In this document: positions 47,287 to 56,847 of the stretch, in pieces
How the letters are laid out: each line of letters opens with the position of its first letter
How positions within the stretch are numbered: the first letter of the stretch is position 1
Source of the DNA: Paraglaciecola mesophila KMM 241
GTDB taxonomy: Bacteria; Pseudomonadota; Gammaproteobacteria; Enterobacterales; Alteromonadaceae
Direction of reading: 5' to 3'
Length of the DNA stretch: 64,000 nt
Assembly (NCBI RefSeq): GCF_000315015.1
Contig: NZ_BAEP01000060.1
Span: forward strand, 1 to 64,000
Translations under genes and position numbers: made by a program
The notes under the pieces: model-generated
What the model saw: the letters and a program-made list of their open reading frames with translations, nothing else
Databases searched by the model: none
Told to the model about the DNA's origin: nothing

Positions 47287-49887
47287 CTATATCGGCAGTG
47301 TTACTTGAGATGGGGCTTCTAAATAGGGCCCTTGACCCAATTGACAGCCAACTGAGCGCAGTAGGTCTACCTGCTCTTTGTCACTGATCCCTGAGACGAT
47401 TAACCTAAAGCTGAGTTGTTCTGACATGGCGTACACGGATTGTATGAGTTTTAAATTTCGCTCTGATCTTGGGATAGTCTTCACAAAGCGATGATCGACT
47501 TTGACAAAATCAAACGGATAAGAATACAAGTAACTTAGCGATGCCAAGCCACTGCCAAAATTGTCCAGCACCAACTTAATGCCTGATCGTTTTAAATGCT
47601 TAATCGCTGGCAGACTGAACTGTGAGCGTCGATTTAAATCATTTTCGTCAAACTCAAAAATTAGCCGTTTAGGATCAATTCCCCTGTCCCTTATATCTTG
47701 AATAAGCTGCACAGCAGCTTCGCTATGGGTCAAATAATGGATTGATAGATTAATGGCAACTTTATAATGATCGCTAGCAGCATAAGACGTCAGTGGTTGA
47801 CTCAACATAGCGTATGCGGCTTTGAGCATGTAGTTGTCCAGCTCAACCACCAGACCACTATGTTCGGCAATTTGCCAAAAGCTGTCACGATCCATAATAC
47901 CCAGTTTAGGATGTACCCAACGTACTCTGCATTCGTCGTACAGATGTGAATTATCTGTCATGTCAAAGACGGGGTGTGAGTAAACATCAAAGGCTTCACT
48001 TTTGAGTGCTTTACGAAACTCAGTTTCAATCTCTAACTCTTCAAGCAGCTTCTTACGCATGGTCAAATCAAACACTACGTACTGACCGCGGCCTTGAGAT
48101 TTTGCTTGGTACATAGCGGCATCTGCATCTCGTACTATTTCACTAGCAGAGCGGTAACCACTCTCAAGGTATGCAATACCGATACTGGCGCCAGAGAAGA
48201 TTTCTCGTCCGTCTAAAACAAATGGTGTGGCAATTGAGTTGATAATACGCGTAGAGATAATCTCAACGTCTTCTGGGGAATCGAAATTATCCAGCAAAAT
48301 CACAAATTCATCGCCCCCTAAACGAGCAAGCAAGTCGTGGCCCCGAATGCACTGATTGATTCGACTGGCGACCTCTATCAAGAATGAATCACCCGCGTGA
48401 TGGCCTATGGTGTCGTTGATTTGTTTGAAACGGTCTAAATCAATAAATACTACCGCAAAATTATTATGTTGATAGCGCTTCTTATTAGCCAAAGCCTGGC
48501 TCAATCGAGCATTAAACATGGTGCGGTTAGGTAAATCTGTTAAGGCATCGTGATGAGCATCGTGAACTAGCTTCTGCTGAATGGCTTTACGCTCTTCGAT
48601 TTGTTTCTGCAGGTATTGGTTGGCTTTATTAAGCTCTTCAGTGCGCTCTTTAACTTTCTCAGTAAGTTGCTGGTTATACGCCTGGATCGCGTCTGACGAG
48701 CGTTTACGCTCTAAAGCAACGGCGATATGGTGAGAAACAAATCGTAATAGTTCAAGGTCTCGCAACGAGTAATGCTCGGTCTGGCTATAGCTTTGGATCG
48801 CGATAACACCCGATATTTCACCATCTACCACAAGTGGCGAGCCCAGCCACGAATTGTTTTGCTCGATCATATTCTTGGCGGTAATGGCATCTATTTCATT
48901 ATTTGCCGTTAGCTCTTTCACCTTAGACGGGTTAATAAGCTCAGCACTACCAGAGCGAAGCACGAATTCAGTGAGACCAAAACCGATTTCTCTTGATTCT
49001 ATGACGGTGTTGATTTCATCAGAATAATAAGGAAATTCAAGGCGGGTATTATCCGAACTAATAGTGGCAATATAACAGTTGGGTGCGCTGATAAGCCGAG
49101 CAATAATTTCATGCAACGAAGCGTAAAAATCCGCCATGTTGCCATCTACCGAGGCAGACAACTCTGATATCTCGAACAGAGCATTTTGCAGCGATTCAAC
49201 TTTTTGTCGCTCGTTAATTTCTTCTTGTAATTCTTCGTTGATATTCTGAAGTTGCTTGGTACGCTCACGAATGGTTTGCTCATTCATTTCGCGGCTTTTC
49301 ACCCTGTCGACGGTATTAACGATATGCTGCGAAACAAACAGTAGTATGTCTAAATCTTCTTGGTTATAGCGAATAGATTTGTCGTAACTTTGCACCACCA
49401 TGGCGCCAATCACTTGGTTACCACGTTTTAATGGTACGCCAATCCAATCAACAGGGCCGGAACCTATCTGTTTTACGTTGATTTGATTGAGCTGAGTCTC
49501 GCGGGTTTCTTCAGTTAAAAATAAATAATCACCGGTGCGTAACACATAGCCTGTAAAACCTTCCATCAATTCACTTGCGGGGATTTGACGCAAAGCGACT
49601 TCGTCAAACTGGTCTACAAAATATACAAAATATACGAAATCGACGACTTCATCGACTTGATCGTAGAACGCCACATAAAAGTTCTGGGCATTCATAAAGC
49701 GACCAATAATGTCGTGGATGGCGGGGTATAGACGTGACAACTCTCCTACTGAGCTAGCTAATTCAGAGATATCAAAAAGGGATTTTTGAATTGCTTCTGA
49801 ATGCTTGTATTTTTCAGTAAGTTGTTGTAATTGAGGAACTAATTCACGTAACTCTTCGATGGATAAGTTATCTGGGATATTGTTCAT
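47287..49887 (-). CDS. GAF-GAF-GGDEF protein with degenerate EAL domain
   Basis: About 866 residues. Two GAF-like sensor domains (~20-190 and ~225-390; repeated FDISELASSVG/FEISELSASVDG and HIVNTVDR/HIAVALER motifs), a coiled-coil linker, a GGDEF domain with intact LARLGGDEFVILL (~524), and an EAL-type domain in which the signature reads DECRVRW, DDFG reads DNFG and AEGVE reads SGISD. It is probably a cyclase controlled by small ligands, with the EAL part acting only as a regulatory or binding module. Start at 49887 preferred over 49914. Convergent with rep (3-bp gap). Confidence 0.9.
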   Translation of the reverse strand: MNNIPDNLSIEELRELVPQLQQLTEKYKHSEAIQKSLFDISELASSVGELSRLYPAIHDIIGRFMNAQNFYVAFYDQVDEVVDFVYFVYFVDQFDEVALRQIPASELMEGFTGYVLRTGDYLFLTEETRETQLNQINVKQIGSGPVDWIGVPLKRGNQVIGAMVVQSYDKSIRYNQEDLDILLFVSQHIVNTVDRVKSREMNEQTIRERTKQLQNINEELQEEINERQKVESLQNALFEISELSASVDGNMADFYASLHEIIARLISAPNCYIATISSDNTRLEFPYYSDEINTVIESREIGFGLTEFVLRSGSAELINPSKVKELTANNEIDAITAKNMIEQNNSWLGSPLVVDGEISGVIAIQSYSQTEHYSLRDLELLRFVSHHIAVALERKRSSDAIQAYNQQLTEKVKERTEELNKANQYLQKQIEERKAIQQKLVHDAHHDALTDLPNRTMFNARLSQALANKKRYQHNNFAVVFIDLDRFKQINDTIGHHAGDSFLIEVASRINQCIRGHDLLARLGGDEFVILLDNFDSPEDVEIISTRIINSIATPFVLDGREIFSGASIGIAYLESGYRSASEIVRDADAAMYQAKSQGRGQYVVFDLTMRKKLLEELEIETEFRKALKSEAFDVYSHPVFDMTDNSHLYDECRVRWVHPKLGIMDRDSFWQIAEHSGLVVELDNYMLKAAYAMLSQPLTSYAASDHYKVAINLSIHYLTHSEAAVQLIQDIRDRGIDPKRLIFEFDENDLNRRSQFSLPAIKHLKRSGIKLVLDNFGSGLASLSYLYSYPFDFVKVDHRFVKTIPRSERNLKLIQSVYAMSEQLSFRLIVSGISDKEQVDLLRSVGCQLGQGPYLEAPSQVTLPI

Positions 49888-49966
49888 TTGAATATGGGTT
49901 GAGAACGCGTGCACAAACAGTCTATTTATAATTATTTTTATAAGGCCAAAATAAACTATTCGTTAC

Positions 49967-49995
49967 AAAAAGGCCACCCTTAAGGTGGCCTTTTT
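49967..49995. terminator. Hairpin terminator between cytochrome c5 and the GAF-GGDEF gene
   Basis: An A-tract, AGGCCACC paired with GGTGGCC, then TTTTT. The stem is bidirectional in shape and ends the minus-strand cytochrome gene before the next minus-strand gene. Confidence 0.85.
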
Positions 49996-50023
49996 ATGAA
50001 CAAATTTTTACGAAAACAACTAA

Positions 50024-50422
50024 TTACAGACCTTCTGTCATGTGTTCGATAGCTGCTTTTATCTCGTCATCTGAACAATCTGCGCACGTTCCACGAGGAG
50101 GCATCGCATTAATACCGTTAATGGCATTTTGCCATACGGTATCGAAGCCTTTTTCTAGGCGAGGTGCCCAATCAGCAGCATTTTGGAATTTTGGTGCACC
50201 CAAAACACCAGAGCTATGACACGCCACACACGCTGCTCCGTAAACGTCAGCGCCAGAACGTGGTCCGCCAGCAGACGCCGTTTCAGCTTTAGCGCCGGCA
50301 ACATGTACTTTGCCAACGGGGGCAATACGTGATTTTATTTCATCATCAGAGTTAACCGCTGCATTAGCTGTGAAAATCGATGCTAAGCCTAAAAACATGC
50401 ACAATAAAAATTTACGTTTCAC
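50024..50422 (-). CDS. Cytochrome c5-type monohaem cytochrome
   Basis: About 132 residues: signal peptide (FLLCMFLGLASIFTANA), haem-binding CVACHS with a distal methionine (NAMPPRG), and a second cysteine pair (CADC) typical of cytochrome c5. It carries electrons in the periplasm. A GTG start at 50422 with GGAG six bases upstream is better placed than the GTG at 50446. Confidence 0.92.
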   Translation of the reverse strand: MKRKFLLCMFLGLASIFTANAAVNSDDEIKSRIAPVGKVHVAGAKAETASAGGPRSGADVYGAACVACHSSGVLGAPKFQNAADWAPRLEKGFDTVWQNAINGINAMPPRGTCADCSDDEIKAAIEHMTEGL

Positions 50423-50531
50423 TATTTTCTCCACGTCAGGGATCACCCTGCTTATCGTTGCTGCTAAATAATCTGCTGAGATTATAACGACTAATTAAGT
50501 GTGAACAACCATTTATGTAATTCGTAAGATT

Positions 50532-51371
50532 TTAATAGCTTGGTTTTTGGCGAATATAACTGGCGAATTTGGGGATCCCGTTAATGGTCAAATCGTAATA
50601 TTTGAAAGTGATCACTGCCCCAATGGGTGGTGGTGACAAGCGTTCTTGATCAGAAAAGCCACTGCCAATTTTAAAGACTTTACCATTGCTCATCTGCACG
50701 CGAATAGAGCCCATCATTCCTTGGTACTTGCCACTACCTGGTAAATGCGCCAAAACTATGGCTTCAGCATCTTTGTGCTTCTTAAGCTTTAACACGTTGT
50801 CACTTCGTGAGGGCGTATAAAGAGCGTCTTCGTGGTGCAGCATTAATCCTTCACCCCCATCTTCAATTACTTGCTCAAGCAACTGCATAAGTGCTGATTT
50901 ACTATGGAGCTTTTGTTGAGGGATGACTTGCAAGTGAGGTAGCTTCGCTTTTTGCACTAATACTTCCAGCATTCGCAAACGTTCACTAAATGCGCCTGTA
51001 AACTCGGGTAAATCAAACAACATAAATTTTACCTCTCGCCAGCCGGCACCCGGCTCGTGGGTTAACACCACTGAAGCTGTTTTCTCAAAGCGTTGCCTGG
51101 CAATCCATAATTCACCATCAAAAATATGTTTGGGTATGTCCTTGGTAAACCATTGCGGGGCAAAAATGGGATTACCCGTGCGCGTGAGCAATCTACTACC
51201 ATCCCAACGAGCCCGAATACCATCTAGCTTTTCACTCACGAGATAGTCAGAGACGTTAACAGCATCATTAAAACGATTGGCTAACTCGATTTTTGGCTTG
51301 TTTTGAGCAAATACCGTAGAGCAGTAAATGCTTATTAAGCAAATCAAAATAGTGGGCGTGAACACTGACAT
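50532..51371 (-). CDS. Exported ATP-dependent DNA ligase (minimal type)
   Basis: 279 residues with a signal peptide (FTPTILICLISIYCSTVFAQ), then a minimal nucleotidyltransferase/OB-fold ligase. Adenylation motif SEKLDGIRARWDG with the catalytic lysine at residue ~48; FDGELWI (motif III); EDGGEGLMLH (motif IV); DNVLKLKKHKDAEA (motif V). It belongs to the Haemophilus LigE-like group of small exported ligases and would seal nicked DNA in the periplasm, possibly for DNA uptake. ATG at 51371 chosen over an upstream TTG. Confidence 0.9.
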   Translation of the reverse strand: MSVFTPTILICLISIYCSTVFAQNKPKIELANRFNDAVNVSDYLVSEKLDGIRARWDGSRLLTRTGNPIFAPQWFTKDIPKHIFDGELWIARQRFEKTASVVLTHEPGAGWREVKFMLFDLPEFTGAFSERLRMLEVLVQKAKLPHLQVIPQQKLHSKSALMQLLEQVIEDGGEGLMLHHEDALYTPSRSDNVLKLKKHKDAEAIVLAHLPGSGKYQGMMGSIRVQMSNGKVFKIGSGFSDQERLSPPPIGAVITFKYYDLTINGIPKFASYIRQKPSY

Positions 51372-51581
51372 AATTAGAACGTCTTCTAACAAAAATTATA
51401 TTACAGCTTAGTTCATAAGCTTGAGCCGTGATTGGTTGTCATGAAGGGACTCAAAAGTAGCGCTATTCAAGGAGCACAAGCTTGAGAGGCTACGGGATGA
51501 TGTAGCGCCGAAATAGGTAAATTTGTGACGGGTTCAAATAGATTGTCGCCGATAGGCCTACCGACTTTCATTGCGGTTTTC

Positions 51582-51603
51582 GCTCCGAGCCTTCACTCGG
51601 AGC
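51582..51603. other. Perfect 8-bp inverted repeat near the hydrolase 3' end
   Basis: GCTCCGAG and CTCGGAGC enclose a 6-base loop 26 bp beyond the 3' end of the minus-strand alpha/beta hydrolase gene. It lacks a T-run in either direction, so a terminator role is doubtful. Confidence 0.5.
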
Positions 51604-51628
51604 TAGTTATTATGGTGTTGTAAATAAG

Positions 51629-52459
51629 CTATTGGTGATTGCCATTCTTTTGCAAAAAATCACCGATCAGTTTTGTGACCTTCTCCGGTTGCTCGTCGAT
51701 AGACCAATGGCCAGCGTTCACCAACCATACTAGGGATGCATTGGGAATGGCCTGTTCTAATTGAGGAGCATATTCAGGCTTTTGAAAATTATCGTGATCG
51801 CCCCACAGTATTAGCGTTTCATGGGGAAGGTGTTTGAGCTCGCCTGCAATAGCCTGAGTATACTCTTTGTTAAGCCTTCTTAAGTTGCGAAACATAGCGG
51901 CTTTTCCTTGATCACTACTCCATTGGCCCACATACAAGCGAACGAGATCTTCGGTCATCACACTTTGGTCAAAGACGCCTTTAGGCAAAAAATCTTTTAG
52001 AATATTAACTAGTTCGTCAGAAGTGGTTTTTTCCTCTACGCCGGGCTCTAAAAGAGGGGCAAATTCGGGGATGGGCCAAGAATCGAAACACACACTGTCA
52101 ATTAGCACGATTGCATTGACCTTCTCCGGATGTTTGACGGCCATTAGCTGGGCCACACCACCGCCGATGTCGTGGCCGGCTATATTGGCACGAGAGATCC
52201 CGAGCGCCCCCATAAACTTACTCATAATCCGGCTCTGAGCATTGATAGATACATCAGTGTCTTGTGGCATGTCTGACTCGCCGTAATTGAGCAAATCGGG
52301 TGCTATTACTCGATAGTGGGAGGAAAGTTGTGGCATAACGTTTCGCCACAGCGTCCTGTTCGTCGGTATACCATGAAATAACAACAAAGGAGTACCTTCT
52401 CCCATTTCTTCATATGCTATCTGATGTCCTTCAACGGTAACGTATTTTGTCGTGCTCAT
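51629..52459 (-). CDS. Alpha/beta hydrolase with Asp nucleophile
   Basis: 276 residues: oxyanion region LLFHGIPTNRTLW, nucleophile elbow AGHDIGGGVAQ (aspartate in place of serine), acid in ILWGDHDNFQKPEY and histidine in NAGHWSIDEQPEKV. An aspartate nucleophile points to the haloalkane dehalogenase/epoxide hydrolase branch. The substrate is unknown. It stands alone with RBS AGGAG upstream. Confidence 0.88.
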   Translation of the reverse strand: MSTTKYVTVEGHQIAYEEMGEGTPLLLFHGIPTNRTLWRNVMPQLSSHYRVIAPDLLNYGESDMPQDTDVSINAQSRIMSKFMGALGISRANIAGHDIGGGVAQLMAVKHPEKVNAIVLIDSVCFDSWPIPEFAPLLEPGVEEKTTSDELVNILKDFLPKGVFDQSVMTEDLVRLYVGQWSSDQGKAAMFRNLRRLNKEYTQAIAGELKHLPHETLILWGDHDNFQKPEYAPQLEQAIPNASLVWLVNAGHWSIDEQPEKVTKLIGDFLQKNGNHQ

Positions 52460-52906
52460 ATTAGCTTCTCCTTTTAGTCGAAATTCGAGATGACATTTCC
52501 TCTTTCTAAACCTTCATTCCTTTTCAACCAACCGAGCTAACTAACGCAACGATATTCCACATAAAGCCAGCTTAGAATGAAGTACTTAAAACTTATCAAA
52601 ACAGACAAAGCAAATTCCATCCCAATAAGCTTGAATAAATGTTTGCCTGTTGCAGGTCACCGCTTTTAATTAATGTTAAACCAAGGGAGGGCTTGCGTTA
52701 GCAAGGTGGGAGTGGCACTCAAAAGAACGTTATTATTTTACTCAATAGTGCAAAGGTTGCGCGTGGGAAAGGTGAGCGGTGAAGACGATCGAGAAATTAA
52801 GAGCATCGAAGGGAAATAATTACATTGCTCTACATCATTTCGCTGCTCCCTCTGATAGATCAGCTTTCTGGAATAGGGGAGGTCGATAGTGCTCCGTCTT
52901 AGGGCG
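52460..52906. other. Intergenic region before the tandem repeats
   Basis: No gene is supported; short open frames lack ribosome-binding sites and family likeness. The end (about 52891-52906) resembles the tail of the downstream repeat unit (cgtctt, then atcc), suggesting a decayed earlier copy. Confidence 0.55.
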
Positions 52907-53519
52907 ATCCAAAAACAAAAGAGCCCCAACGGACAACGTTTAGGTTATCAAAACATCGTGCAGTGAGTTTTTTAGCTGAGCTGAGCAAAAGGGCGGAAAT
53001 GCAAAACGAGCAAGAAAAGATGTAAAAGTATCAAAGCGTGCGAGTGCAGAGGAGTGTAGAGGTGTGGATGTAACATCCCATCCATGGTGTTTGTTACCAG
53101 CCGTACCATCCATGGGAGGTCGTTCAGCCAGATGCTGCTACGCAGCTAAAGAGACTGGCCTCACCCCAGTCGCGGTACCCACGTCTTGGGACAATCCAAA
53201 AACAAAAAAGCCCCAACGGACAACGTTGAGGTTATCAAAACACAGAGTCGTGAATTTTTTAGCTGGGCTGAGCAAAAGGGCGGAAATGCAAAACGAGCAA
53301 GAAGAGATGTAAAAGTATTAAAGCGTGCGAGTGCAGAGGGGTGTAGAGGTGTGGATGTAACATCCCATCCATGGTGTTTGTTACCAGCCCTACCATCCAT
53401 GGCAGGACGTTCAGCCAGATGCTGCTACGCAGCTAAAGAGACTAGCCTCACCCCAGTCGCGGTACCCACGTCTTGGGACAATCCAAAAACAAAAAAGCCC
53501 CAACGGACAACGTTGAGGC
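52907..53519. repeat. 287-bp tandem repeat, two full copies plus partial
   Basis: Units start at 52907, 53194 and 53481, exactly 287 bp apart; each opens atccaaaaacaaaa-agccccaacgg. Copies 1 and 2 are nearly identical with scattered substitutions and a few small indels that balance. The third stops after the tRNA-Phe terminator stem. Each full unit starts with a broken half of that terminator (right half diverges after gttgagg or gtttagg) and holds a ccatccatgg/hairpin core (53107-53167 and 53394-53454). Open frames through it are repeat translations, not genes. Confidence 0.92.
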
Positions 53520-53527
53520 TTTTTTGT
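53490..53527 (-). terminator. Terminator of tRNA-Phe
   Basis: AAAAAAGCC(C)CAACG pairs with CGTTG(A)GGCTTTTTT around a GACA-A loop. On the minus strand it follows the tRNA 3' end by ~10 bp and ends in a T-run. Confidence 0.88.
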
Positions 53528-53536
53528 TTTCAATAA

Positions 53537-53612
53537 TGGTGCCCAGACGCGGAATCGAACCACGGACACGAGGATTTTCAATCCTCTGCTCTACCAACTG
53601 AGCTATCTGGGC
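53537..53612 (-). tRNA. tRNA-Phe (GAA)
   Basis: A 76-nt tRNA beginning GCCCAGATAGCTCAGTTGG and ending GTCTGGGCACCA with encoded CCA. Anticodon GAA lies in TTGAAAA, and the T-loop GGTTCGATTCC is intact. It is the only tRNA in the window. Confidence 0.98.
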
Positions 53613-53789
53613 AAATCTGGTAACGTTGCTGGCTTGTGCCTGCTTCGTTGTGGGTGCGTATTAAACGGATTCTCGGCATTCAAGTCAACTACTTTATGCG
53701 ATTTATTTTCGCTTTATTGACTGTTTGCTTGAAAAATGTGCGCCACTGGTTGAGTTGTGCACAATTTTATCGAAAATTCACATATTTGG

Positions 53790-54062
53790 TTATGAATTAG
53801 GCGGAACGTAACCTTCAATATCAGGCTCTTTCCCTTCGAACAAATACGCCTGCATTTGTGTTTCGAGGAAATTACGTGCAGTGGGCTCCATCATATTTAA
53901 CTTTTTTTCGTTAATTAGCATGGTTTGTTTCTTTTGCCACTCAGCCCATGCTTCTTTAGAAATATTATCGAATATCTTTTTACCGAGTTCACCTGGGTAA
54001 AGTTGAAAGTCTAAACCGTCAGCTTCTTTGTTTAAGTGCTGGCAAAATACCGTTCTGCTCAT
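53790..54062 (-). CDS. yggX: Fe(II)-trafficking protein YggX
   Basis: 90 residues, [19 protein letters not shown], with [18 protein letters not shown] and [14 protein letters not shown], near-identical in layout to E. coli YggX. It protects iron-sulfur clusters from oxidative damage. The ATG at 54062 follows GTGAGGA and gives the family start; 54074 is a less likely upstream start. It follows mutY, as in E. coli. Confidence 0.96.
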   Translation of the reverse strand: MSRTVFCQHLNKEADGLDFQLYPGELGKKIFDNISKEAWAEWQKKQTMLINEKKLNMMEPTARNFLETQMQAYLFEGKEPDIEGYVPPNS

Positions 54063-54174
54063 GCTAATCCTCACATTGTTTATGAAAGGCCAGCAAATAC
54101 CGGCCTTGTTTCGCGCATTCTAGCAAATTCAACGCTGCGTGCTAAGCAATGTATCACGTCGAATAGCATGCTCT

Positions 54175-55239
54175 TTAAAGCTGTGTCTCACATATCGTGA
54201 GTAATTTTTTGGTGGGCGCAGCTAAGCCAATATTCGGTTGGTTGAGTAAGTCATACCAGATCTGTTGCTTTTCATTAACCTGTAATGATGTAGGTTGTTT
54301 GAGTTGCAAAATAACCGGCTGAATATCTAGATGAAAGTGGCTGAATGTATGGCGAAAAGGCTCAAGGGTAACTCGCGTGTAATCGCTTAATCCTAGTTGC
54401 TGAGCTGCTTCGTCCAGTGTTTCTAAAGTGTCCGCTTCATAAAATCCCCACAAACCACCCCACAAGCCTGCGGGTGGCCTTTGATAAATCAAAATCTGAG
54501 ACTGCCACATAGGTATGAGCATGACAGTGGTGCGAACTGGAGTGTCTTTTTTAGGCTTTCTACCGGGTAATTCACTTTGGCGACCTTGAGCGAAAGCCAA
54601 GCAGCCTTGTTGTAAAGGACAGCTATCGCATTTTGGTTTGCTGCGAGTGCAAATAGTGGCACCCATGTCCATCATAGCTTGTGTGTAATCGCCGGTACGT
54701 GAGCTCGGAGTAAGCGAATCGGCGTATTGCCATAGCGCTTGTTCAACGTCTTTTTTACCCGGCCAACCATCAACTGCAAAATAGCGAGCTAACACTCGCT
54801 TCACGTTGCCATCTAATATGCTGTGATCTTGCCCGCAGGCCAATGACAGTACTGCACCAGCAGTAGAGCGGCCAATACCTGGCAAAGCCACTACATCGTT
54901 TATATCTTGGGGGAATGCCCCATTATATTCATCACGAATAACTTGTGCTGCTTTTTGTAAATTTCTAGCGCGAGCGTAGTAGCCTAAACCCGTCCAGTGG
55001 TGCAGCACTTCATCTTGCGGGGCACTGGCTAGGCTTAAAATGTCAGGGAAGCGCAGCATAAATTTTTGATAATAGGGAATAACCGTTTTGACTTGGGTTT
55101 GTTGAAGCATAATTTCTGACACCCAAACAGAGTAAGGGGTTTTCCCTTGCTGCCAGGGTAAGTCTTTGCGACCATGGCTATCAAACCAAGTCAATATTCG
55201 GTTTGCAAAAGATGATGTTAGCTGAGACTGAGATTGCAC
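54175..55239 (-). CDS. mutY: Adenine DNA glycosylase MutY
   Basis: A 354-residue enzyme that removes adenine opposite 8-oxoguanine. Catalytic Glu in [15 protein letters not shown], helix-hairpin-helix [15 protein letters not shown], catalytic Asp in [12 protein letters not shown], 4Fe-4S cysteines in [17 protein letters not shown], and a C-terminal NUDIX-like recognition domain. The start is GTG at 55239 without a clear RBS; it matches the E. coli N-terminus. The mutY-yggX order is conserved. Confidence 0.96.
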   Translation of the reverse strand: MQSQSQLTSSFANRILTWFDSHGRKDLPWQQGKTPYSVWVSEIMLQQTQVKTVIPYYQKFMLRFPDILSLASAPQDEVLHHWTGLGYYARARNLQKAAQVIRDEYNGAFPQDINDVVALPGIGRSTAGAVLSLACGQDHSILDGNVKRVLARYFAVDGWPGKKDVEQALWQYADSLTPSSRTGDYTQAMMDMGATICTRSKPKCDSCPLQQGCLAFAQGRQSELPGRKPKKDTPVRTTVMLIPMWQSQILIYQRPPAGLWGGLWGFYEADTLETLDEAAQQLGLSDYTRVTLEPFRHTFSHFHLDIQPVILQLKQPTSLQVNEKQQIWYDLLNQPNIGLAAPTKKLLTICETQL

Positions 55240-55315
55240 GGGTTGGTATACTGCTTATGCACTTATAAGTTATGCCTCGATCATACCTCAATTACAGATA
55301 AATGGTTCATTTGAA

Positions 55316-56047
55316 ATGACAACAACTCCTCCCCCAGCAGCATCCTCGGTTACTCTTGAACAACCGGTGATTTTTTATCCCGGTACTTTATGCGATGAGC
55401 GAGTATTTATGCCTTGCTGGCGCGCCATTGACATTCCTAAACGCGCATTTGTACCGCTGCAATGGGCCGAATCTTTAAAGCAAATGTTGGCGCTGAGTCA
55501 CGACCGTTTAGATTATTTTGATGAGCCCGTACATTTGGTTGGTTTCTCCATGGGCGGTTACGTCGCCGCATTAACGGCCTTAGAGCAACCTAACAGAGTC
55601 GCCTCACTGACATTGATTGGTAGTTACCCAGGCCAATTTGATCAACAGGAACGCCAAGCACGCAACAATATTATTCAGGCAATAAAGAATAAAAAGTATC
55701 AGGGCATGAGTGGCAACCGCTTGAAGCAATTCGTATTATCGGTAGATAACAGCCAAGTTATAGACATCATTAAAGCGATGGAAAGCGATTTAGGACCTGC
55801 TGTTTTGGCCGCACAAATGGCGGCGTTGAGTGAGCGTGAAGATTTAACAGCACGCCTAGCAAATGCCAATTTTACGCTACATTTGCTAGTGGGTGAGCAA
55901 GATAAAATAGCGCCACCTAGCAAGATAACAGCTCTGGGCGCGGGTTTAAGCAAAAGTCGCTTGCATATTTTTGACGCCGCTGCACATATGTTGCCTTTAG
56001 AGCAGCCCGCAGCGCTGGCTCAGTATTTTGCTGAAAATTTCAGCTAA
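55316..56047 (+). CDS. Alpha/beta hydrolase
   Basis: 243 residues: oxyanion-side motif FYPGTLCDERVFMPCW, nucleophile elbow VGFSMGGYVAALTAL (serine), acid in LVGEQDKIAPPSK and histidine in AAHMLPLEQPAAL. All triad members are present, so it is likely an active esterase or thioesterase-type hydrolase. Substrate unknown. It is divergent from mutY and 80 bp upstream of trmB. Confidence 0.86.
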   Translation: MTTTPPPAASSVTLEQPVIFYPGTLCDERVFMPCWRAIDIPKRAFVPLQWAESLKQMLALSHDRLDYFDEPVHLVGFSMGGYVAALTALEQPNRVASLTLIGSYPGQFDQQERQARNNIIQAIKNKKYQGMSGNRLKQFVLSVDNSQVIDIIKAMESDLGPAVLAAQMAALSEREDLTARLANANFTLHLLVGEQDKIAPPSKITALGAGLSKSRLHIFDAAAHMLPLEQPAALAQYFAENFS

Positions 56048-56127
56048 ATTACCCTTATAGCCTTGCAATACCTGTAGTGGGCGGCATAATGCGCGGCTGC
56101 TAAGTACAGCGAGATACGAGAAGAATC

Positions 56128-56847
56128 ATGAGCCAATTTAAATCCAAAGAAGAAGCAGCCGAATCCGGCGTTTATATCCGTAAAATCCAGAGCTTTGTTA
56201 AGCGCGAAGGTCGTTTAACTAAGGGCCAAGAAAAGGCAATCGAAAGCAATTGGGAAACCATGGGCTTAGAGCATAAATCTGGTTTGCTCGATATGAACGA
56301 AGTGTTTGGTCGCACGGCACCAGTGGTGTTAGAAATTGGTTTTGGTATGGGCAAATCATTAGTCACTATGGCAAAAAATGAGCCTGACAAGGATTTTATC
56401 GGTATTGAAGTGCATCGCCCTGGTATTGGTGCATGTCTCGCTGACGCCCAAGAGCAAGGTGTAACCAATTTACGTGTTTATGAACATGATGCTGTTGAAG
56501 TCTTGGCCGATTGTATTGCTGATGGCAGCTTGAGCCGCATGCAGTTGTTCTTTCCAGATCCTTGGCACAAGAAGCGTCACCACAAACGCCGTATTGTTCA
56601 GCCTGAGTTTGTTGAAAAATTACGTAGCAAATTAGCGATTGGCGGTGTTTTTCACATGGCGACAGACTGGGAAAACTACGCAGAGCATATGCTAGAAATA
56701 ATGGCCGTAGCGCCGGGTTATAAGAACTTGTCATCTACCAGTGATTATGTACCACGCCCAGAGCAACGGCCGTTGACTAAGTTTGAGCAGCGCGGCCATC
56801 GTTTAGGCCACGGTGTGTGGGATTTGATGTTCGAGAGAGTAGCATGA
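56128..56847 (+). CDS. trmB: tRNA (guanine-N7-)-methyltransferase
   Basis: 239 residues. It makes m7G46 in tRNA variable loops. SAM site [45 protein letters not shown]-terminal [17 protein letters not shown]. It overlaps rsmC as ATGA, forming a two-gene RNA-methyltransferase operon. Confidence 0.97.
   Translation: MSQFKSKEEAAESGVYIRKIQSFVKREGRLTKGQEKAIESNWETMGLEHKSGLLDMNEVFGRTAPVVLEIGFGMGKSLVTMAKNEPDKDFIGIEVHRPGIGACLADAQEQGVTNLRVYEHDAVEVLADCIADGSLSRMQLFFPDPWHKKRHHKRRIVQPEFVEKLRSKLAIGGVFHMATDWENYAEHMLEIMAVAPGYKNLSSTSDYVPRPEQRPLTKFEQRGHRLGHGVWDLMFERVA

Noticed and set aside
53064-53536. Open frames of 82 and 116 codons (plus) and 79 codons (minus) across the tandem repeats
   Set aside because: They translate the same 287-bp repeat and end in terminator DNA; no ribosome-binding sites or protein-like features.
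52907-53612. Integrated element at tRNA-Phe with att sites
   Set aside because: The repeats do not contain the tRNA 3' end and no integrase gene is near, so att sites are not supported.
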